Below are positions 35,539 to 44,992 of a stretch of 64,000 nucleotides of DNA, one piece after another; position 1 is the stretch's first letter, and every line of letters starts with the position of its first letter. Position numbers and translations under genes: made by a program. Below the pieces are notes generated by a model. That model was not told the DNA's origin. It was given only the letters and a program-made list of their open reading frames with translations, and ran no database searches. Source of the stretch: Desulfosporosinus orientis DSM 765 (GTDB taxonomy: Bacteria > Bacillota > Desulfitobacteriia > Desulfitobacteriales > Desulfitobacteriaceae); NCBI RefSeq assembly GCF_000235605.1, contig NC_016584.1, positions 3,026,001 through 3,090,000 of the forward strand, in the 5' to 3' direction.

Positions 35539-35607
35539 ACAATAAATTGAGTAGCAGGAGTGGCTAGCTCCCTACTACTCACAGTACTGTACTTCAAAAA
35601 TACCTAA
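35539..35607. repeat. Terminator-bearing repeat, copy B
   Basis: Imperfect copy of 34139-34209, starting ACAATAAATT and ending AAAAATACCTAA. The stem is weaker (GAGTAGCAGGAG against GCTCCCTACTACTC). It lies just beyond the 3' end of the minus-strand CoA-transferase gene, so it probably terminates that transcript. Confidence 0.7.
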
Positions 35608-35665
35608 AAGGTATCTGTACTAATGTTACCTTCGCTATCACCGATGGTCATGACAAATGACTGTG

Positions 35666-37015
35666 TTAACAGATTTTGTTTGACCTTGTCCATATTCCCT
35701 GGGCCTGGGCTGCCTTAATCAGCTCATCACGGAAATCCGGATGGGCTATGCCGATTAGCATTTCAGCCCGTTTCCAGGTAGATTTACCTCCTAGTTGGGC
35801 TTTGCCATATTCAGTGACGATGGTCGGAGCCCATGACCGGGGAACTGTAACAATGGAGCCCGGTTTTAAGGTGGGAACTATCCTGGATTTGACTTTACCG
35901 CCACCATGAGTAGTAGTTGAACTCAAGCATATAAATGGTTTGCCCCCTTTGGACATAAAGGCACCCATTGTGAAATCCAGCTGCCCGCCGGTGCCGGATA
36001 TTTGCCTGATCCCATCCGATTCGGAGCTTATCTGACCATAGAGGTCGACTTCAATAGCATTATTAATAGCAACCTGTTTATCATTTAAAGCAATCCGGGC
36101 CGGATTATTTTGAATATCCACTGCATAACTGGCAAAGGCCGGGTTTCTATCCAGGTAATCATACAGTTCCTTGGTTCCCCCGGCAAAGGTAAAGGTGGCC
36201 TTGAACTTGTCAATTTTTTTCTGGGATCCATTGACCCGGCCCTTTTCAATCAAATCCATAAATGGAGTAGACGCCATCTCTGAGTGAATACCAAGGTTTT
36301 TTAGATCGCTATCCGCTATCATTGTGGCTATGGTAGCAGGTAATTTTCCGATGCCAAACTGCAGGCAGCTTCCATCTTCTATCTCTTCAACCAGCAGAGT
36401 GGCTATTTTCTTATCGGCATCGGTAACATCCCCTTCGGGGGAGTGTACAATCAGCGGATAACTTCCTTCAACGATATAGTCAACGTCGGAAATGTGTATA
36501 GTCTCCCCCTCTCCTCCATATACCCAGGGAGCCTGATCATTGACTTCAAGAATAACAATATCAGCAAGTTCGCAGGCAGTCCGTGCATAAGAAACGGCTG
36601 TGCTGAAATTAAAATAGCCATTGTTATCCGGTTTGGTTACCCCAATCATAGCTACATTGGGATGACCAGCGGAGCCATTGCGTATAAAAATAGGGCTTTG
36701 ACCATAGTTGCTTGGTATATAAACAGCAAGACCCTTATCTGACAGCTTCCTTTCAAAAGCACTGAAATATCCACTGTGAAATGTAAAACTCTTCATTTCG
36801 GGATCAACCTTACATATTTTGGGGACCGAGGTGGCACATACAGTTCTGACCTTAACATCGCTTACTTCGCCGACCCTTCTAGAGAGCGCTTCATCTAGTA
36901 ACTGCGTGTACATAGCGAAATGACCTGCATAAACCCAATCGCCTGATTTAACAACCTTGACCGCTTCGTCCGGAGTTCGTAATTTTGATCTATATTCATC
37001 CCTAAATCCTGCCAT
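35666..37015 (-). CDS. Acetyl-CoA hydrolase/transferase family CoA-transferase (butyryl- or 4-hydroxybutyrate-CoA:acetate type)
   Basis: 449 residues, the usual length for the Cat2/But/AbfT branch. [13 protein letters not shown] (219-231) is the CoA-binding glycine motif, and Glu246 in LGIHSEMAS is the expected catalytic glutamate that forms the glutamyl-CoA thioester. [20 protein letters not shown] and [12 protein letters not shown] are conserved downstream. Role: reversible transfer of CoA between acetyl-CoA and a C4-like carboxylate. An upstream alcohol/aldehyde dehydrogenase pair on the same strand could supply the acid. Substrate choice is unresolved. Confidence 0.92.
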   Translation of the reverse strand: MAGFRDEYRSKLRTPDEAVKVVKSGDWVYAGHFAMYTQLLDEALSRRVGEVSDVKVRTVCATSVPKICKVDPEMKSFTFHSGYFSAFERKLSDKGLAVYIPSNYGQSPIFIRNGSAGHPNVAMIGVTKPDNNGYFNFSTAVSYARTACELADIVILEVNDQAPWVYGGEGETIHISDVDYIVEGSYPLIVHSPEGDVTDADKKIATLLVEEIEDGSCLQFGIGKLPATIATMIADSDLKNLGIHSEMASTPFMDLIEKGRVNGSQKKIDKFKATFTFAGGTKELYDYLDRNPAFASYAVDIQNNPARIALNDKQVAINNAIEVDLYGQISSESDGIRQISGTGGQLDFTMGAFMSKGGKPFICLSSTTTHGGGKVKSRIVPTLKPGSIVTVPRSWAPTIVTEYGKAQLGGKSTWKRAEMLIGIAHPDFRDELIKAAQAQGIWTRSNKIC

Positions 37016-37506
37016 TGAAAAACCCCCATTCTAAATACTATAATTGGCATTTTTTTTGTTCTAATCTGAAATATAAACCTTACCTAGAAACAGTAGATAC
37101 TAAGCAAGCCTAGATTAAAATCATTCTATGTCTTTCAGTTTTTATGGTGTAGTGTTTCCATTTACGGTTCGTATCCTCCACCGACCCTGTAATGCATTAA
37201 GAGACGGCTAGTTTAAACTGGTCTCCGGTAAACATTACTTAATTGATGAAGAAAAGTGAAATGCTTAATACGTTGCAATACTAATTCAAAAATTCTAAAT
37301 ATTTATTGCCGATGGCGGAGAGCATTCTAAATTAGAAGATTACAGATATTAAACGCAATGACAAGTGAGTATTCACTACAATGGGCAAAAGAGCTTCTTT
37401 ACGATAATTCTTAGAATTCAATTAAAGCGAACGTCGTTTTACAGGCTAACTATGGTGTTCCCTGGAATACACTTTTTGGCTGCAGATTAGTATCTGATAT
37501 TTTTGG
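37016..37506. other. Intergenic region between CoA-transferase and alcohol dehydrogenase genes
   Basis: About 490 AT-rich bases with no credible gene, terminator or sigma-54 promoter that I could support on either strand. The CoA-transferase ribosome site lies at its left edge. Confidence 0.5.
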
Positions 37507-38697
37507 TTAAGCCTTATTAAAACTAGCCTCCAGGGTAGCTTTGACAACATCATCAGGCAGCGGGAATTTGAAACCAGCGGGATCGGACTTGACCAAGGCG
37601 AACAGCGTTTCCAAGCCTTTGGCATCAAGCTTCGGGGTAAACTTGGAATTCACTCCGCATTTCGTCTGCAGATCGCGCAGTGCCTGGGCACAATCAGCTA
37701 CTAATTCTTGGGAGGATTTACCTTCTTTTTTTACCCCAAAGGCGTCAGCCAGCACATCCACATGGGGTAGGTAGAATGCCGGGAAAGACTCCATTACTAC
37801 AGGCATAAGGACAGCATTGGCTTCCCCATGAGGAATTCTCAGATGAGCGCCCACCGCATGAGCGAAGTTATGAATGGGACATATCCCACCTGCCATGACG
37901 AAACTCATGATGGCCATATTACTGGCAATCAGCATTTTGGTGCGGGCTTCCAGGTTCTTACCGTCCTGAACAGCAATGGGGAGAAATTCGTCAATCAATT
38001 TAATCGCTTGAATGGAGAAAGCGTCAATCATGCAATTGGTTTCTGGCGAAGCGACAGCTTCTACGGCGTGACATAAAGCATCAAATCCCGTAAAAGCAGT
38101 CAAATGCGGAGGCAATCCGACAGTAAGATCCGGATCCAGGAAAGCATATTCGGCAGCAGTGAAAGGATGTTGCAGAACTCCTTTAACCTTATCAAACTCG
38201 TTAAATATAACCGCGCCGGTGGATGTTTCAGAACCGGTTCCTGCGGTTGTGGCCACAGCTATGTGAGGAATCCCCAGCGGCTGCGCAATATCCTTATATA
38301 AGCCCAGGTTGTTGGGCATAATGTGCCGTATATCGGTAGCTTTTAATCCTATCATAGCTTTAACACCCTTAACCGAATCCAGCACGCTTCCGCCGCCTAC
38401 AGCCAGCAGACCGTCTACCGCCAGTTCCCTGCACCACCGTGCACAGTCATTGATGATTCCCATTAACGCGTCTTGCTGAATCTTATCATATATTCCGACT
38501 ACTTTGACAACGTTCTGCGCCTCAATGACATCCATAATCTTATCAACGATACCAGCCTGTCGAATACCCGGATCGGTAATCAGTGCGATCCGCCGGCTGC
38601 CCATCTGTTGAAAGCGCTGGGGAATAAAAGTCCGGCAGCCTGAGCCTACTTCCAATTTACTGTAATATTCCCAGTTGAAATACTTAGGTGTTGCCAT
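37507..38697 (-). CDS. Iron-containing (type III) alcohol dehydrogenase
   Basis: 396 residues from the minus-strand ATG at 38697, which has AGGAGGGC upstream; a longer frame to 38718 reads through that ribosome site. The NAD-binding GGGSVLDSVKG, TTAGTGSETS and metal ligands in DALCHAVEA, HNFAHAVGAHLRIPHGEANA (His-rich) identify a group III Fe-dependent enzyme. It interconverts an alcohol and aldehyde, or 4-hydroxybutyrate and succinate semialdehyde in some relatives. It is 30 bases downstream of an aldehyde dehydrogenase gene in one transcript. Confidence 0.94.
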   Translation of the reverse strand: MATPKYFNWEYYSKLEVGSGCRTFIPQRFQQMGSRRIALITDPGIRQAGIVDKIMDVIEAQNVVKVVGIYDKIQQDALMGIINDCARWCRELAVDGLLAVGGGSVLDSVKGVKAMIGLKATDIRHIMPNNLGLYKDIAQPLGIPHIAVATTAGTGSETSTGAVIFNEFDKVKGVLQHPFTAAEYAFLDPDLTVGLPPHLTAFTGFDALCHAVEAVASPETNCMIDAFSIQAIKLIDEFLPIAVQDGKNLEARTKMLIASNMAIMSFVMAGGICPIHNFAHAVGAHLRIPHGEANAVLMPVVMESFPAFYLPHVDVLADAFGVKKEGKSSQELVADCAQALRDLQTKCGVNSKFTPKLDAKGLETLFALVKSDPAGFKFPLPDDVVKATLEASFNKA

Positions 38698-38727
38698 CTG
38701 TAAAGCCCTCCTATCCACATAGTTTAA

Positions 38728-40242
38728 TTAATGGCAGCCGATAACTTCGGCTATATGCTTCTCTGCACCATCCGGAGTAAGATCCATGCAGATATGTTTT
38801 ACTTCGCTATAGGCTAAAAGACCATGGTAACAACATTCACGCCCATAGCCGCTTTGCTTGTAGCCGCCAAAAGGTGCATCTGGACGCAGGGCATGCCAGT
38901 TGTTGATCCAAACTGTTCCTGTGCGCAGCTTATTAGCTATCTTTTGTCCTCGACCAGCATCGGTAGTGCACACTCCTCCGCCCAGGCCATAAATAGAGTC
39001 ATTGGCCATGGCAATGGCTTCATCCAAGTCATCATACGGAATTACACACTGAACCGGGCCGAATATTTCTTCTCTTACCTGAGTCATCTGGTTGTTGCAG
39101 TTCATGAATATGGTGGGCTCAAAGAAAAATCCTTTTTCGTAGATGCCATGAGTTAACCGGTTTCCGCCGCAAGCGAGCTGGGCGCCTTCTTGCTGGCCTA
39201 TCTTAACATATCTCATAATGGTCTGGACCTGATCTTCATTGGCAATGGGCCCCAGATCAGTTTCCTTAAGCATTTGATCACCAATTCGCATTTTCTTGAT
39301 CTTAGTTACCATCCTGTCCACCAGTTCATCCTGCATATGCCGCGGCACAAATAACCTGGTCCCCGATTCACAGGCCTGCCCGCTATGAAGCAGGAATGCC
39401 AGTAAACCCATTACGGTGGCAACCTCCATGTCGGCGTCATCAAGGACTAATATTGGAGATTTGCCCCCTAGTTCCACGGTAACCCTCTTTATAGTATCAG
39501 CAGACTGGCGGATGATTTGCCGTCCAACTTCGGTGGAGCCGGTCAGACTAACCTTATCAACTAGAGGATGTCCAGCCAGGTAATTACCAACTGCAGAGCC
39601 CGGGCCGGTGACTACATTGAGTACCCCGTCTGGCAGACCTGCTTCTTTGAATATTCTGGCAATTTCTAACGCAGTAACCGGGGTAATGCTGGCCGGTTTA
39701 ATCACAATGCTGTTGCCCATGGCGATGGCCGGAGCTATTTTGTTGTTGGTTATCAACAGAGGAAGATTCCAGGGGCATATACCTGCACAAACTCCGATCG
39801 GCTCACGCTTCCAGTAGCTGTGCATAGGCAGACCGGCAACCTGCATACTGGCATATTCGGCTTTAGGCAGTTGTTTTAAGATTGTGGCTACTGTAAAAAC
39901 TGTACCAATTATCGATGCCAGATCAACACCAAAGGTGCGGCGAATGGTTCCCCCGGATGTCAATGACTCCAGATAGGCCAACTTGGCTTTATTGGCCATA
40001 AGCAACCCACCTGCTTTCATCAAAACCGCCGCTCGTTCTTCAACCGATTTTTCTGACCAAATACCTGATTCGAAGGTCCTGTGGGCGGATTCCACAGCCT
40101 TGTCAACATCGGCTTTGGTTCCCCGGGGAACTCTAGCCACAACTTCCTGGTTAGAAGGATTTATGACGTCCATCACCTCTCCCGACTCTCCCGGAGTCCA
40201 GGCGCCGTCAATAAAATGCTGGTACTCTAATATGCTGGCCAT
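38728..40242 (-). CDS. NAD(P)-dependent aldehyde dehydrogenase
   Basis: 504 residues, full-length ALDH superfamily. Cofactor and catalytic motifs: PWNLPLLITNNKIAPAIAMG, VSLTGSTEVGRQI, catalytic glutamate in VTVELGGKSP and catalytic cysteine in HSGQACESGTRLFVP, then EEIFGPVQCVIPYDD. It oxidises an aldehyde to the free acid without CoA, since it lacks the CoA-acylating family layout. It is the first gene of the minus-strand alcohol-oxidation pair. A sigma-54-like element at 40432-40446 points toward it. Confidence 0.96.
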   Translation of the reverse strand: MASILEYQHFIDGAWTPGESGEVMDVINPSNQEVVARVPRGTKADVDKAVESAHRTFESGIWSEKSVEERAAVLMKAGGLLMANKAKLAYLESLTSGGTIRRTFGVDLASIIGTVFTVATILKQLPKAEYASMQVAGLPMHSYWKREPIGVCAGICPWNLPLLITNNKIAPAIAMGNSIVIKPASITPVTALEIARIFKEAGLPDGVLNVVTGPGSAVGNYLAGHPLVDKVSLTGSTEVGRQIIRQSADTIKRVTVELGGKSPILVLDDADMEVATVMGLLAFLLHSGQACESGTRLFVPRHMQDELVDRMVTKIKKMRIGDQMLKETDLGPIANEDQVQTIMRYVKIGQQEGAQLACGGNRLTHGIYEKGFFFEPTIFMNCNNQMTQVREEIFGPVQCVIPYDDLDEAIAMANDSIYGLGGGVCTTDAGRGQKIANKLRTGTVWINNWHALRPDAPFGGYKQSGYGRECCYHGLLAYSEVKHICMDLTPDGAEKHIAEVIGCH

Positions 40243-40431
40243 TTAAATAAACCCCCTATCAAATTAGGTTGCCGCCTCAACTAAATCCATTGATTAACCT
40301 TATATCCCTAAAAGTTTTGGTAATATTGATCCCGCTCTCAATCACTATCATGCCTTGCCTAGATTTCTGCCATGGCCTCCTTTCAATAGTATTTTGTTTT
40401 AAGGTTCTTGGCTATTGATTTAATTTTAATA

Positions 40432-40446
40432 GCAAATAACGTACCA
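40432..40446 (-). promoter_or_regulatory. Sigma-54-like promoter for the aldehyde/alcohol dehydrogenase genes
   Basis: On the minus strand TGGTAC, five bases, TTGC followed by T fits the -24/-12 consensus with T for C in the fourth position. It is about 190 bases before the aldehyde dehydrogenase ATG and diverges from the plus-strand sigma-54 promoter at 40732. Confidence 0.6.
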
Positions 40447-40568
40447 AAAAGCCGATTAGATTAATGTTTTTGCTCAAACTTAATAAATACCTGTTTTAAG
40501 TGCCTTCTCACTTGTCCTGTTTATCACAAAAGATACAACTGTTGTTCTAAATTCAGACAGGGTGTACT

Positions 40569-40593
40569 ACATCTGGCACAAACTGCCAGATGT
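40569..40593. promoter_or_regulatory. Inverted repeat, candidate shared upstream activator site
   Basis: ACATCTGGCA (40569-40578) and TGCCAGATGT (40584-40593) form a perfect 10-bp inverted repeat with a five-base spacer. It sits roughly midway between the two divergent sigma-54 promoters (about 140-160 bases from each), the usual placement for an enhancer-binding protein. Confidence 0.65.
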
Positions 40594-40731
40594 ATATTAT
40601 ATGGATTAAACACCGCTATATATAAATGTTCTATCTTCAGCGGCAGCCGCTTCATATTCCCGCAGGCTGGTTAAGGATCAAGATAAAAGAAAGGACTGGT
40701 GGATGAAGTTTTATACTGTAAGTTCTTGTGC

Positions 40732-40746
40732 TGGCACAATATTTGC
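40732..40746 (+). promoter_or_regulatory. Sigma-54 promoter for the long beta-oxidation operon
   Basis: TGGCAC, AATAT, TTGC at 40732-40746 is a full consensus -24/-12 element, 150 bases before the acyl-CoA dehydrogenase ATG at 40896. Confidence 0.85.
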
Positions 40747-40895
40747 TTAGTTAGGGGTTTATTAGATATGTTGTCTATTTTTTTCCTTAATTTCGGTGGT
40801 GATGGGTGGAATACGAAGAACGATAGATAAACTCGTCTTTACCGAACAATACCTGGATAAATTCACAGTTATCAGTTCTTTAAGGAGGAGAGGAA

Positions 40896-42719
40896 ATGGA
40901 ATTTAAATACAATGTCCGAGACTTAAAGTTTATCTTAAAGGAATGGCTGCCTACAGAAGAAGTATTTGCCTGCAAGCGATTCAAAGATTATTACGGCATG
41001 GACGAAATAGATCCTATATTGACAGAAGGGTATAAAGTGGCCAAAGAGATGGTCGTCCCTATTAATGCAGAGGGAGATAAGAACCCGGTCAAGTTTGAAA
41101 ACGGGGTTGTAACCAACCCCCCCGGATACCGGGAAGTCTTCCAGTTCATACAAAAAAACGGCTGGGGCTCTTCCAGCGAGTGTGTGGAAGTAGAGGGAGG
41201 AATGCCCCTGGTGTTGTATAAGGCGGTGGCAGAGATGATATCCGCCGCCTGCCCGGCTATGGGTTCAAATGTTAAATTGACATCCGGTGCGGCCAACTTG
41301 ATTCTAACCTTTGGAACCGAAACCGACAAGAAACGTTTCATTCCCAAGATGCTGACCGGTGAATGGCAGGGAACTATGAACCTTACCGAACCGTCAGCCG
41401 GATCCGACGTAGGCGACGCCCTGGCCAGATCCTATCCCACCGACGATCCCCGGATTTATAAGATCAAAGGTACCAAAATGTTTATTACTGCCGGTGATGG
41501 ATCTTTATGCGACAACGTGATTCACATGGTTCTGGCTCGTCCTGTAGGAGGGGCTAAGGGATCATCCGGGTTGGGACTGTATATCGTGCCTAAAATTTGG
41601 GTCAACGACGACGGCAGTCTGGGCAAACCCAATGACGTAACCACTATTGCCATCGAACACAAAACCGGACTGAATGGGTCGGCCACCTGTATGTTGAACT
41701 ACGGCGAAAACGACGAGTGTTATGGAATTATGGTAGGATCTCCCCCTGATGAAAAGGGGCGCTCCAAAGGATTGGCCATGATGTTTAACATGATGAACGA
41801 ATCAAGAATAGGCACCGGTCACAATGCTAACAATCAGGCTGCTGCTGCCTATGCCTTAGCGTCTCAATATGCTGCGGAACGCATACAAGGGTACAAAAGC
41901 GGGGAGCGAGTGCCCATTATTAAGCATTCTGATGTACGGAGAATGCTTTTGGATATGAAAGCCCACACCGAAGGGATACGGGCGATGATATTTAAGGGCT
42001 TCTACTTCCTGGACATTGCGGAAAACTCTGAAGATAAAGCCAAAGCCAAAGATTATGCCGACTTTGCCGCCATATTAACCCCGATTATAAAGTGTTATGG
42101 CAGTGAATCAACTGTTCTAATGACTGCCGAAGCCATTCAAGTTCTGGGAGGAGTGGGATATACCAAGGAATATCCGGTAGAACAGTACTTCCGTGACTCC
42201 AAAGTCCTGACGATTTGGGAAGGCACTTCCTTCATTCATGGCAATGACCTGGTGGGGCGGAAAATGACTATGGAAAAAGCGGAGCCCTTTAAAAAGTGGA
42301 TGGCAACTATTAAAGCCTTTATTGATGCCAACCATGGCGCATCTGGATTGGAAAAAGAAATGGAAACCCTGGATAAAGCTTATAAGGCGGCGGAAGAAGT
42401 TAAAGAGATAATCTACGCCTGGCAGGCGGAAAAGGACAAAAAGGGGGAACTGGTCAATGTTTATGCGATCAGAGCCCTGTTTGTATTCGCCCAGCTCTAT
42501 GTGGCTATGTGCTTGATAGAGCAGGCGATCATCGCGGTAAGAACATTGAATGGTCTGCCCGCCGACCATTACGAAGTCAACTTCTACACGGGCAAAATTG
42601 CCAGCGCCAAGTACTATGTGAACAACTCTCTGCCCAATGTATTCACCCTGGCCGGAATTATTAAAAATGCTGACACCACAGTACTGGAAGTTCCGGAAGA
42701 CATTTTAATAGTCAATTAA
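40896..42719 (+). CDS. Acyl-CoA dehydrogenase, long (about 600-residue) form with C-terminal extension
   Basis: 607 residues, AGGAGGAGAGG before ATG. Beyond the core (MNLTEPSAGSDVGDA near residue 165, KMFITAGDG near 200, RQFG-like helix replaced by ASQYAAERIQGYKSGERVPI, LGGVGYTKEYPVEQYFRDSK) it carries the catalytic Glu in VLTIWEGTSFI and a further helical C-terminal domain. This is the DmdC/AcdB-like class also used for 3-methylthiopropionyl-CoA and for short or medium acyl-CoAs in sulfate reducers and syntrophs. It is the first gene of the sigma-54-promoted operon. Confidence 0.94.
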   Translation: MEFKYNVRDLKFILKEWLPTEEVFACKRFKDYYGMDEIDPILTEGYKVAKEMVVPINAEGDKNPVKFENGVVTNPPGYREVFQFIQKNGWGSSSECVEVEGGMPLVLYKAVAEMISAACPAMGSNVKLTSGAANLILTFGTETDKKRFIPKMLTGEWQGTMNLTEPSAGSDVGDALARSYPTDDPRIYKIKGTKMFITAGDGSLCDNVIHMVLARPVGGAKGSSGLGLYIVPKIWVNDDGSLGKPNDVTTIAIEHKTGLNGSATCMLNYGENDECYGIMVGSPPDEKGRSKGLAMMFNMMNESRIGTGHNANNQAAAAYALASQYAAERIQGYKSGERVPIIKHSDVRRMLLDMKAHTEGIRAMIFKGFYFLDIAENSEDKAKAKDYADFAAILTPIIKCYGSESTVLMTAEAIQVLGGVGYTKEYPVEQYFRDSKVLTIWEGTSFIHGNDLVGRKMTMEKAEPFKKWMATIKAFIDANHGASGLEKEMETLDKAYKAAEEVKEIIYAWQAEKDKKGELVNVYAIRALFVFAQLYVAMCLIEQAIIAVRTLNGLPADHYEVNFYTGKIASAKYYVNNSLPNVFTLAGIIKNADTTVLEVPEDILIVN

Positions 42720-42751
42720 GCGATTTTTGATAAGAGGAGGGCACATCAACA

Positions 42752-43942
42752 ATGAGAGAGATTTATTTAGTGGAAAGCGTTCGCACCGGGATAGCCAAGG
42801 CTGGGAAAAACTCTTGGTTTGCCAATCTGAGAGCCGACGACATGGCCGCATTGGTAATGAATGAATTAATGAAAAGAGCAGGCTTGGAAGACAAAAAAGA
42901 TCAGGTTGACGGAATAATACTGGGAGGGACCGCCTTAATCAATGATATGGCAGGTAACATTGGGCGCTATGCCACCATCATGGCGGGGTTCCCCTACAGC
43001 GTACCGGGCTGCACCGTTGACCGTTTTTGCTCTTCCGGGGTACAGACCATTTTTAACGCAGTGGCAGAGATTAACATGGGATGGGGGTCGGAAATGCTCA
43101 TTGCCGGTGGAGTCCAACATATGACCCATGTGCCCATGGGAACCGGCAGCCTGCATAACCCGCGCCTGGGTGAATTTACCGACGAAAATATGAAGAGCAT
43201 GGGTTGGACGGCGGAAATGGTTGCGCGTAAATATGGTATCATCCGCGCAGAACAAGATTTAATGGCTTACGAGAGCCACGCCAAAGCGCACAAGGCCACA
43301 ATGGACGGCCTCTTTCAAGCGGAAATCCTGCCGATCGAAGTGGAAGCGCCGACCAAGGACGGCGGAACCCAAAAGATGATCGTTGATCGTGATCAGGGGA
43401 TCAGGCCCGACACAAACCTGGAGTCTTTGGCCAAGATGGAACCGGTTTTCTTGAAAGATGATAAAGCAACCGTAACTGCAGGAAACGCCAGTCAGACCAA
43501 TGACGCCGCGGCAGTGGTACTGGTGGCCAGCAAGGAAAAATTCCAGGAACTGGGTCTAAAGCCAAAGATGAAGCTCATAGGCTATAAGGCTATTGGGGTT
43601 GATCCTGCTTACATGGGGATTGGCCCGGCAGTAGCTATTCCAATGGTACTGAAGCAGGCGGGGATGACCATGGACCAAATTGATATCTGGGAAATAAACG
43701 AAGCTTTTGCCGCCCAGGCGGTGTATTGCACCAGGGAATTGGGTATTAGAAATCATCCCTTGCTTAATCCACGGGGCAGTGGAATATCATTGGGCCATCC
43801 CTTGGGGTGCACCGGAGCTCGTATAGCCACTACTTTGATGCATGAAATGCCCTTCTACGGCGCCAAATACGCGGTTGAGAGCATGTGCGTCGGACATGGC
43901 CAGGGAGTTGCGGCCATCTGGGAATGGATTGGCGACAAATAA
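42752..43942 (+). CDS. Acetyl-CoA C-acyltransferase (thiolase)
   Basis: 396 residues, classic degradative thiolase. The nucleophile Cys is in VDRFCSSGVQTI, NEAFAAQ and SLGHPLGCTGAR supply Asn/His motifs, and MCVGHGQGVA the second catalytic Cys. It cleaves 3-ketoacyl-CoA with CoA. It follows the long acyl-CoA dehydrogenase by 32 bases and precedes a 3-hydroxyacyl-CoA dehydrogenase gene after a 140-base gap. Confidence 0.95.
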   Translation: MREIYLVESVRTGIAKAGKNSWFANLRADDMAALVMNELMKRAGLEDKKDQVDGIILGGTALINDMAGNIGRYATIMAGFPYSVPGCTVDRFCSSGVQTIFNAVAEINMGWGSEMLIAGGVQHMTHVPMGTGSLHNPRLGEFTDENMKSMGWTAEMVARKYGIIRAEQDLMAYESHAKAHKATMDGLFQAEILPIEVEAPTKDGGTQKMIVDRDQGIRPDTNLESLAKMEPVFLKDDKATVTAGNASQTNDAAAVVLVASKEKFQELGLKPKMKLIGYKAIGVDPAYMGIGPAVAIPMVLKQAGMTMDQIDIWEINEAFAAQAVYCTRELGIRNHPLLNPRGSGISLGHPLGCTGARIATTLMHEMPFYGAKYAVESMCVGHGQGVAAIWEWIGDK

Positions 43943-44082
43943 ATGAGGTAGGGTTAATCTTAATCATGGTTTAGTGCAGTAGGTATTAAACAAAAAAGCA
44001 GGCCGATAGGCAGCATTAACTGAAGCAGGCCGGCCGCGAAATCAATTACCAAACAAAAACAAACAATACGGAGGGCATAAAG

Positions 44083-44970
44083 ATGGAAGGAAAAACAATC
44101 ATGATCGTCGGAGCGGGATTTATGGGAGCCGGTATTGCCCAGGTGGCTGCCCAGGCAGGGTATAAAGTTCGCCTCTATGATATTTCTGAGCCAGCAGTGG
44201 AAAATGGAATTGCCGGAATTAAGAAGATACTGGACAAGAACGTAGATAAAGGGAAAATGGCTCAGACAGACATGGACGCAGCCCTAGCTCTAATCGTTCC
44301 CAGCACCAGCCTGGATGATGCAAAGGATTGCGAAATGGTTATTGAGGCGGTTTTTGAAAACTTTGAACTGAAGAAAGAAATCTTTCAGAAACTAGATGAA
44401 ATCTGCTCCCCAGAAACCATCCTGGCTACCAATACTTCGTCAATTCCCATCACCAAAATAGCTGCAGCGGTAAAAAGACCCGACAAGTTCATTGGCATGC
44501 ATTTCTTCAGTCCGGTGCCGGTAATGAAGCTTTGCGAAATTATCCGAGGAATTAAAACTTCCGATGATGCTGTTAAAGTCACCACTGAAATCGCAGAGAA
44601 GATGGGCAAGGTAACCGTAATTTCCAAGGACGTTCCTGGCTTTATCGTCAACCGGATCAACGCTGCCTTCAGAAATGAAGCCTACCGTTGTATGGAAGAA
44701 GGGGTGGCGACCATTGAAGATATCGACAAAGCTATTAAATTTGGATTAAACCATCCGATGGGACCCTTTGAACTGGCCGATTTTGTCGGATTGGACGTTG
44801 GATTTAACGTAGCTTCCACCCTTTATGCAGGATATAAAGATTCTCGTTTTGCACCCAATGCTACTCTGGAAAAACTTAATATCTCGGGCGACTTGGGTAG
44901 GAAGACGGGAAAAGGGTGGTATGACTATACCTCAGGCGAGAAAAAACCCCGCACCGATGTGCAGTTTTAA
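44083..44970 (+). CDS. 3-hydroxyacyl-CoA dehydrogenase
   Basis: 295 residues, GGAGGG before ATG. NAD site GAGFMGAGIAQVAAQAG, catalytic region GMHFFSPVPVMKLCEII, NRINAAFRNEAYRCMEEG and NHPMGPFELADFVGLD in the C-terminal domain, with KTGKGWYDY at the end. It is a single-function short-chain type enzyme for the NAD-linked step of beta-oxidation. It is followed closely (22 bases) by a crotonase gene. Confidence 0.95.
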   Translation: MEGKTIMIVGAGFMGAGIAQVAAQAGYKVRLYDISEPAVENGIAGIKKILDKNVDKGKMAQTDMDAALALIVPSTSLDDAKDCEMVIEAVFENFELKKEIFQKLDEICSPETILATNTSSIPITKIAAAVKRPDKFIGMHFFSPVPVMKLCEIIRGIKTSDDAVKVTTEIAEKMGKVTVISKDVPGFIVNRINAAFRNEAYRCMEEGVATIEDIDKAIKFGLNHPMGPFELADFVGLDVGFNVASTLYAGYKDSRFAPNATLEKLNISGDLGRKTGKGWYDYTSGEKKPRTDVQF

Positions 44971-44992
44971 TTCGGTAGAAGAGGTGAAGGTC

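Noticed and set aside
37021-37060. TGGCATTTTTTTTG as a sigma-54 promoter
   Set aside because: It is on the plus strand pointing away from the minus-strand CoA-transferase, lacks GC at -12 and no plus-strand gene follows.
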